Assembly (NCBI GenBank): GCA_913056195.1
Contig: CAJXMF010000011.1
Span: forward strand, 1 to 53,199
DNA length: 53,199 nucleotides
Direction of reading: 5' to 3'
Source of the DNA: an uncultured Methylococcaceae bacterium
GTDB lineage: Bacteria; Pseudomonadota; Gammaproteobacteria; Methylococcales; Methylomonadaceae
Below the pieces are notes generated by a model. It did no database searches and was not told the DNA's origin. It worked only from the letters and a program-made list of their open reading frames with translations. The position numbers and the translations under genes are program-made. This document shows positions 47,990 to 53,199 of this stretch, piece after piece. The first letter of the stretch is position 1. Each line of letters starts with the position of its first letter.

Positions 47990-49482
47990 TTTTGTTCGCT
48001 CTTGTAGCCGTTTTATTGATAGGCGGAATTGTCGCCTGGTTTTCAGAAAAAATTCACCCGGATATTCCTCGCTGGGTTTCTGTGATGACCCTTATAATTG
48101 AAGCAGTGTTGTTAATGGCTCAATACACTGCAGCTACTGGGGTCATTGAATGGGGCGCGCCCCTGTCACAAACCTGGCTCGCCGACTTTGACCAATCATG
48201 GATTCCCCGCTTTGGTATTCATTTTCATCTGGCTTTAGATGGACTCAGCCTGTTGTTACTCGCCCTGACAATCCTGCTCGGCTTTATGGCCGTTAGCAGT
48301 TCCTGGACCGAGATCAACAAACATCAGGGATTCTTTTACTTTAACCTGTTGTTCTGTCTAACCGGGGTCAGCGGTGTATTTTTGGCCGTTGATCTGTTTC
48401 TATTGTTTTTTTTCTGGGAATTGATGATTCTCCCGATGTACTTTTTAATCAGCATCTGGGGACATGAAAACCGAATTTATGCGGCCATGAAATTCTTTAT
48501 TTTTACGCAGGTCAGTGGCTTGTTGATGTTGTTGTCCATCGTGGCTTTGGTACTGATCAATCATAGTCAGACTGGTATTTACAGTTTCAATTATTTTGAA
48601 CTGCTAGACACTGAAATCTCCCCGACTATTGCATTCTGGTTAATGCTGGGGTTTTTTATTGCTTTCACCGTTAAGTTACCCGCTGTGCCGTTTCACACCT
48701 GGTTGCCGGATGCGCATACACAGGCTCCGACCGGCGGTAGTGTGTTGCTGGCCGGTATTATGCTTAAAACAGGTGCCTATGGCTTATTACGCTTTGTGAT
48801 CCCATTGTTTCCAGAAGCGTCTCATCAGTTTGCGCCCATTGCGATGATATTGGGTGCTATCAGCGTACTTTATGCCGCCATGATGGCTTTTGCTCAATCC
48901 GATATCAAACGTCTGATTGCTTATACCAGTGTCAGCCACATGGGGTTTGTATTGCTGGGGATATTTTCCTGGAACCTTCTGGCTTTGCAAGGCGTTGTCG
49001 TCACCATACTGGCTCATGGCATTAGCGCCGCCGCGCTATTTATGATTGCCGGCGCTTTACAACAGCGACTACATACCCGTGACATAGATCATATGGGCGG
49101 ATTATGGACTGCCATACCGCGGTTATCAGCCTTAACCCTGATATTCGCCTTCGCCTCGCTGGGGTTACCCACATTGGGTAATTTTGTGGGAGAATTTTTG
49201 GTATTAGTGGGGGCGTTTAAAGTCAATGTGGTTTTGACAGCTATCACAGCCCTGGCGCTGATTCTTTCTCCCATATACGCCCTGATGATGGTACAAAAAT
49301 CCTTGCATGGCCCATTACAACCGCAAGCATCGTTAGTGGACGCCAATCACCGCGAACTGGTTTCGCTGGCAGTGCTGGCGCTGCTGACAGTATGGCTGGG
49401 GTTGTATCCAGGAACTATATTGAAAATTTCAGCCCCGGCGTTAAAGCAGGAAATGCAACAAACTGTTGAGATGGAACATTGA
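47986..49482 (+). CDS. nuoM: NADH:quinone oxidoreductase subunit M (antiporter-like)
   Basis: This 498-residue proton-pump subunit has about 14 helices. FFFWELMILPMYFLISIWG holds the essential Glu, and KLPAVPFHTWLPDAHTQAP the pump Lys/Pro motif. It overlaps nuoL by ATGA and nuoN by one base. Confidence 0.97.
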   Translation: MILFALVAVLLIGGIVAWFSEKIHPDIPRWVSVMTLIIEAVLLMAQYTAATGVIEWGAPLSQTWLADFDQSWIPRFGIHFHLALDGLSLLLLALTILLGFMAVSSSWTEINKHQGFFYFNLLFCLTGVSGVFLAVDLFLLFFFWELMILPMYFLISIWGHENRIYAAMKFFIFTQVSGLLMLLSIVALVLINHSQTGIYSFNYFELLDTEISPTIAFWLMLGFFIAFTVKLPAVPFHTWLPDAHTQAPTGGSVLLAGIMLKTGAYGLLRFVIPLFPEASHQFAPIAMILGAISVLYAAMMAFAQSDIKRLIAYTSVSHMGFVLLGIFSWNLLALQGVVVTILAHGISAAALFMIAGALQQRLHTRDIDHMGGLWTAIPRLSALTLIFAFASLGLPTLGNFVGEFLVLVGAFKVNVVLTAITALALILSPIYALMMVQKSLHGPLQPQASLVDANHRELVSLAVLALLTVWLGLYPGTILKISAPALKQEMQQTVEMEH

Positions 49483-50933
49483 TGAATATCAGTCAAATTC
49501 AAGCGCTTGCACCGATAATAACCCTGTCCGGGGTAATCATTATCGTATTACTTAGTATTGCCATTAAACGCAATTTTGTCTTCAGTTGCACTATAACCGC
49601 AGGCGGCATCCTCATGACCTTGGTGGCTCTGGTCTGCGCCTGGCAGAATGCGCCCATGCAAACGACATTGCTGATCCGGATTGATCATTATGCTTTATCC
49701 TTTATGGCGCTATTGCTACTCGCCGGCCTTGCTGTTTTAGGTTTTTGCTATGACTATTTCAAGACTCGGAAAGGTCAAAATGAAGAACTTCTGGTGCTGT
49801 TGCTCACGGCACTTTTAGGTGCTTCGGTACTGATCGCCAGTACGCATTTTGCCAGTTTTTTAATGGGCCTTGAAATACTCAGTATTTCGTTATTTGTGTT
49901 GATTGCTTATCCCAGCAATCAACGGCATCCACTGGAAGCCGCCATTAAGTATTTAATCCTGTCCGGTGTTTCTTCAGCTTTTCTGCTCCTGGGAATGGCC
50001 TTTATTTATGCACAATGCGGTGAATTGGGCTTCACCGGCATCGGCCATTTTATTGCCAGTCAATCGGCAATGAATATCATGATTTTGAGTGGCATTATTT
50101 TTATCATGGCCGGTGTGGGATTCAAACTCTCTCTGGTTCCTTTTCATCTTTGGACAGCCGATGTTTATCAAGGCGCGCCAGCGCCTATCACAGCTTTTAT
50201 CGCGACTGTTTCAAAAGGTGCGGTTTTTGTTCTGTTGTTACGTTTTTTCATCAGCGCTGATAGCTTTATTTATTCCCAGTTAGTCAATATTTTCAGCATT
50301 GTCGCCGTATTAACAATCCTGATAGGGAATCTGCTGGCGTTACTGCAAACTCATGTTAAACGCCTATTGGCTTATTCAGCGATAGGGCATATCGGCTATT
50401 TACTGGTTGCATTCATTGCCATGGGCAGCATCGCACCAGCTTTAGCCGTTGAATCTGCCAGCTTTTATCTGGTGGCTTATTTTATTACCACAATCGGCGC
50501 TTTTGGTGTCATTTCTGTACTGTCAACACCACAATCAGAGGCGGACGAACTTTCGGTGTATCGGGGACTGTTCTGGCGACAACCTGTATTAGCAGCCGTG
50601 TTTACCCTGATGTTGTTATCACTGGCTGGCATTCCACTCACCGTAGGATTTATCGGTAAATTTTACATTTTTACCAGTGGTGCCGCGGGGCGATTATGGG
50701 GATTATTGGCGGCAGTCATCGTAGGTAGTGGTTTGGGATTATATTACTACCTGAGAGTCATTGTGATGATGACAAGGAACGCTGAGAAATCAGCGGTTGA
50801 ATCGAAAATATATAACGGTACCTGGATTTCCACTGCAACACTTTCGGTCTTAAGTATACTGTTGCTTTGGTTTGGTATTTATCCGGATTTTCTGGTCAAT
50901 ACCATTCAATCAGTATCCTATACCTTGCCATGA
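49482..50933 (+). CDS. nuoN: NADH:quinone oxidoreductase subunit N (antiporter-like)
   Basis: This 483-residue proton-pump subunit has about 14 helices, with GLEILSISLFVLIAYP and KLSLVPFHLWTADVYQGAPAPITAF as the conserved pump motifs. The frame opens with a TTG at 49479, but the ATG at 49482 is the natural start and overlaps the nuoM stop by one base. It is the last gene of the nuo operon; 186 bp without a gene follow, with only a weak hairpin. Confidence 0.96.
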   Translation: MNISQIQALAPIITLSGVIIIVLLSIAIKRNFVFSCTITAGGILMTLVALVCAWQNAPMQTTLLIRIDHYALSFMALLLLAGLAVLGFCYDYFKTRKGQNEELLVLLLTALLGASVLIASTHFASFLMGLEILSISLFVLIAYPSNQRHPLEAAIKYLILSGVSSAFLLLGMAFIYAQCGELGFTGIGHFIASQSAMNIMILSGIIFIMAGVGFKLSLVPFHLWTADVYQGAPAPITAFIATVSKGAVFVLLLRFFISADSFIYSQLVNIFSIVAVLTILIGNLLALLQTHVKRLLAYSAIGHIGYLLVAFIAMGSIAPALAVESASFYLVAYFITTIGAFGVISVLSTPQSEADELSVYRGLFWRQPVLAAVFTLMLLSLAGIPLTVGFIGKFYIFTSGAAGRLWGLLAAVIVGSGLGLYYYLRVIVMMTRNAEKSAVESKIYNGTWISTATLSVLSILLLWFGIYPDFLVNTIQSVSYTLP

Positions 50934-50979
50934 ATGCTTTAATTCGAAACAGAGCTATAGCCATTTCTGGTGAATGAGT

Positions 50980-51018
50980 TGGATTTTGCCAGAGTTAGTC
51001 TTAAAGCAAGCAAAACCA
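50980..51018 (+). terminator. Weak hairpin after nuoN
   Basis: TGGATTTTGC (50980-50989) can pair with GCAAAACCA (51010-51018), with one bulged base and a loop of about 20. It lies 47 bp after nuoN. No T-run follows, so function as a terminator is doubtful. Confidence 0.25.
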
Positions 51019-51119
51019 GGATGCGGCATGATTCATTGTGCAGCAGGTTTGACTTATAGCTTTATTTAATTCTACCATCCCCTATTATGCGGGTATGAAC
51101 TTTTCAACGGAGAAACATT

Positions 51120-51578
51120 ATGCGTAAATTAAATCAAGTTAAAGATGTCATTGAATATAGCCATGAAATTCATGCCAGATTGGCTAAATTTTATGATGAT
51201 CTTAACAATCAACATCAAAAGGCCCGTATCAAAATGCTGCTTGATTATTTAGGCAGACATGAACGGAACTTAGCAAACTGTTTAGCGGAATATGAGCAGG
51301 AAACAGCACAAGAACTCATGGATACCTGGCTGGAATTTACACCGACAACAAATATTGACGAAAAGATAAAAAATTTACCTCTTCATGCCGATATGACGTT
51401 ACAACAGTTAGTAGATTATGCTCTGGATTTGGATAATATAGTGGTAGAACTTTACAGGGATGCACTGCTACATGTAGAGCTACCGGAACTGACAGAGTTG
51501 TTCCAGAACCTGATTGAGATGGAAAACCAGGAGAAAAAAAATATGGTTCGTAATGCGATGATGTTGGAGGATATATAA
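51120..51578 (+). CDS. Small all-helical protein, possibly ferritin-like, function unknown
   Basis: This 152-residue soluble protein has no signal peptide. Four long helices are predicted: EYSHEIHARLAKFYDDL, RIKMLLDYLGRHERNLANCL, LDNIVVELYRDAL and LFQNLIEMENQEKKNMV. Spaced Glu/His residues in each recall the ferritin/rubrerythrin four-helix bundle, but a full di-iron ligand set is not evident. It has its own ribosome site (GGAGAAAC) and lies alone between the nuo operon and the NqrF-like gene. I do not recognise the family with certainty. Confidence 0.75.
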   Translation: MRKLNQVKDVIEYSHEIHARLAKFYDDLNNQHQKARIKMLLDYLGRHERNLANCLAEYEQETAQELMDTWLEFTPTTNIDEKIKNLPLHADMTLQQLVDYALDLDNIVVELYRDALLHVELPELTELFQNLIEMENQEKKNMVRNAMMLEDI

Positions 51579-51760
51579 GGTAATGGCCTGCGGGTCTTTT
51601 GTTGACTTTCTGTATCGAGCGGGAGCGTATAGTCTGCGCTTAAATTGGCTCTCTAACGGTTAAAATCCGTACTCGAATATCATCATGTTCCCAAATTTTG
51701 TGAGAACAGATGCCATTGACAAGTCAAACGACGCGAAGCGGAGCTTCTAAACCAGGCGTT

Positions 51761-51777
51761 CCAAAACTGAGTTTTGG
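51761..51777. repeat. Palindrome upstream of the NqrF-like gene
   Basis: CCAAAAC TGA GTTTTGG is a perfect 7-bp stem with a 3-base loop. It lies in the 254-bp gap between the small helical gene and the NqrF-like gene, next to GCGAAGCGGAGCTTC, itself partly self-complementary. It resembles a dispersed REP-type repeat. The rest of the gap shows nothing recognisable apart from GAAGGTAGG before the next start. Confidence 0.5.
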
Positions 51778-51832
51778 ATTAAGAGCCTGTTCGCAGTAGA
51801 AGGCGTTAATATCACAGTGAAGGTAGGTTTTA

Positions 51833-53065
51833 ATGTTAATTGAACAACCTGAGTTTATCGATGGCCTCATTGTATTTGCTGTATTTATAATAGTCTTAAT
51901 GAGTATGGTTTTAGCCGTACAAATGTGGCTCAGACGAAAACGTCGGGTAAAGGTTGTCATCAATCAGAACCATGTGATTACCCTGGATACGGGGGAAAAG
52001 CTGTTACAGGCATTGGCTGAAAAAGAGATTTATCTGCCTACGGCCTGTGGCGGTAATGCCAAGTGCGGACAATGCAAATTGATTGTCAAGCATGGCGGTG
52101 GTTCGATATTGCTACCAGAACAGGCCAAATTAACCCCCGAACAAATAAAACAGCATTATCGTTTGGCGTGTCAGATTACGGTTAAAAATGATCTTGAAAT
52201 AGAAATACCGCCAGAACTATTACGTAAAAATGAATGGTCCTGTGTCGTAGCATCCAATCGTAGCGTTGCGACGTTTATTAAAGAACTTGTTTTAGAATTA
52301 CCGCCAGGACGACCTTTTAATTTTAGAGCAGGGGGCTATATATTGTTGGAGGCTCCAGCCTGTTCGGTAAATTTTAAAGATTTTGATATTGCAGAGAAAT
52401 TTCGGCCAGCCTGGGATAAATTAAATTTATGGCGTTATCAGGTGACATTGGACGAATCGACTCGGCGCGCCTATTCGATGGCCAATTATCCGGACGAAAA
52501 AGGCATCATTATGCTGAATGTCAGAATCAGTTTACCACCGGCAGAAAATCCAGAACGTCCCCCCGGTAAAGTGTCATCTTATGTTTTTAGCCTGAAACCG
52601 GGTGATAAGGTTAACGTCTCGGGGCCTTTTGGTGAATTTTATGCGCGCGATAGCGAAAACGAAATGATCTTTGTGGGCGGTGGCTCCGGAATGGCGCCAA
52701 TGCGCTCACATATTTTTGATCAGCTGAAACGGCTTAAAACACAGCGTAAGATTTCATATTGGTATGGCGCACGCAGTTTGGCCGAAGTCTTTTACCGGCA
52801 GGATTTTGACCGGCTGGCGAAAGAGCACGAAAATTTCAGTTGGACGATTGGCTTATCGGATCCTCAACCGGAAGATGCCTGGCAAGGGCCGACTGGATTT
52901 ATTCATCAAATATTGTATGAGCATTATTTAAAGTCGCACCCGGCACCGGAAGATTGTGAATATTATCTCTGCGGCCCACCGCCGATGATCAACGCGGTAC
53001 AAGACATGTTGAATGATTTAGGCGTCGATGAAAATAATATTCTATTTGATAAATTTGGCGAATAA
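51833..53065 (+). CDS. NqrF-like NADH:quinone oxidoreductase, membrane-anchored flavin/2Fe-2S subunit
   Basis: This 410-residue protein has the complete layout of NqrF, the NADH-oxidising subunit of the sodium pump. It has one N-terminal membrane helix (about 11-32), then a plant-type [2Fe-2S] domain with Cys72, Cys78, Cys81 and Cys113. The FAD-binding RAYSMANYP and an NAD-binding domain (FVGGGSGMAPMRSH, CEYYLCGPPPMI) follow. In the Na+-pump operon nqrF follows nqrA-E; here none of these precede it and the window ends shortly after, so it may work alone or with another partner as an NADH dehydrogenase or reductase. GAAGGTAGG about 5 bp upstream supports the start. Confidence 0.92.
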   Translation: MLIEQPEFIDGLIVFAVFIIVLMSMVLAVQMWLRRKRRVKVVINQNHVITLDTGEKLLQALAEKEIYLPTACGGNAKCGQCKLIVKHGGGSILLPEQAKLTPEQIKQHYRLACQITVKNDLEIEIPPELLRKNEWSCVVASNRSVATFIKELVLELPPGRPFNFRAGGYILLEAPACSVNFKDFDIAEKFRPAWDKLNLWRYQVTLDESTRRAYSMANYPDEKGIIMLNVRISLPPAENPERPPGKVSSYVFSLKPGDKVNVSGPFGEFYARDSENEMIFVGGGSGMAPMRSHIFDQLKRLKTQRKISYWYGARSLAEVFYRQDFDRLAKEHENFSWTIGLSDPQPEDAWQGPTGFIHQILYEHYLKSHPAPEDCEYYLCGPPPMINAVQDMLNDLGVDENNILFDKFGE

Positions 53066-53101
53066 ATATCAGGCGGATTCAACTCCAAAGCACAATTGAT
53101 G

Positions 53102-53125
53102 ACACTCTGGCATATGCAAGAGTGT
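53102..53125 (+). terminator. Possible terminator hairpin after the NqrF-like gene
   Basis: ACACTCT-G-GCAT is followed directly by ATGC-A-AGAGTGT, an inverted repeat of 12 + 12 bases broken only by one G-A mismatch. It lies 36 bp after the stop codon. The sequence after it (ACTTATGATTT) has no T-run, so it may be a rho-independent terminator of low strength or a processing hairpin. It is 23 bp from the last MITE copy. Confidence 0.35.
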
Positions 53126-53148
53126 ACTTATGATTTGAATCTAAATTT

Positions 53149-53199
53149 GTAACTACTCAGCGTGTTTGGGGCTGAAGGCATAGGCTATTGATTTATAAG
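53149..53199 (+). mobile_element. IS66-like MITE, copy 4 (partial, left end)
   Basis: These are the first 51 bp of the element, identical to the left end of the 4794-4947 copy and in the same orientation, beginning GTAACTACTCAGCGT. The window ends inside it. The preceding 8 bases (53141-53148, CTAAATTT) are the predicted left target duplication. Confidence 0.88.

Overview
This 53.2-kb window is a stretch of chromosome from a gammaproteobacterium. The best guess is a methanotroph or methylotroph of the Methylococcales type. That rests on an exosortase-A (XrtA/PEP-CTERM) type exopolysaccharide cluster, an E. coli-like 13-gene complex I operon with fused nuoCD, a large copper/silver efflux set, moderate-to-low GC, and short palindromic intergenic repeats. 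The taxonomic placement is inference. All genes recognised lie on the + strand. No rRNA, tRNA, CRISPR array or transposase gene was seen.

Region 1 (1-4947) is one very large gene fusing a Wzy/WaaL-type polymerase or ligase to a heparinase II/III-like lyase. It sits between two same-orientation copies of a 154-bp miniature transposable element. Region 2 (5050-27196) is the EPS cluster. In order it holds a secreted trypsin-like protease, the priming sugar transferase, the TPR lipoprotein PrsT, a Wza-like export lipoprotein with a poly-serine tract, the chain-length protein, a tyrosine autokinase, an outer-membrane beta-barrel, an ExeA-like ATPase, a polysaccharide deacetylase, a FemAB-like protein and a glycosyltransferase. 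Then come four nucleotide-sugar genes (wecB, wecC, tviB, a UDP-uronate 4-epimerase) and the PrsK/PrsR two-component system. The exosortase itself is not in the window. Together these genes would make, polymerise, trim and export an acidic amino-sugar polymer, under a sigma-54-dependent activator.

Region 3 (27327-36109) is a copper/silver module: a small His/Cys-rich secreted protein, a CusCBA-type tripartite efflux system and a CopA-like P-type ATPase with two N-terminal metal-binding modules. Region 4 (36346-50933) is a complete nuoABCDEFGHIJKLMN operon for proton-pumping NADH:quinone oxidoreductase. It is followed by a small helical, ferritin-like protein of unknown function and by a full-length NqrF-like protein without other nqr genes in view.

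The most notable structure is a family of four nearly identical miniature elements (1-54 partial, 4794-4947, 36151-36304 inverted, 53149-53199 partial). They have 15-bp perfect terminal inverted repeats starting GTAA, and both complete copies have perfect 8-bp target duplications. These marks point to the IS66 family as the mobilising transposase. Both window ends fall inside copies, as expected of an assembled contig broken at repeats. The copies delimit the three functional blocks, and three of them lie within about 100 bp upstream of a gene.
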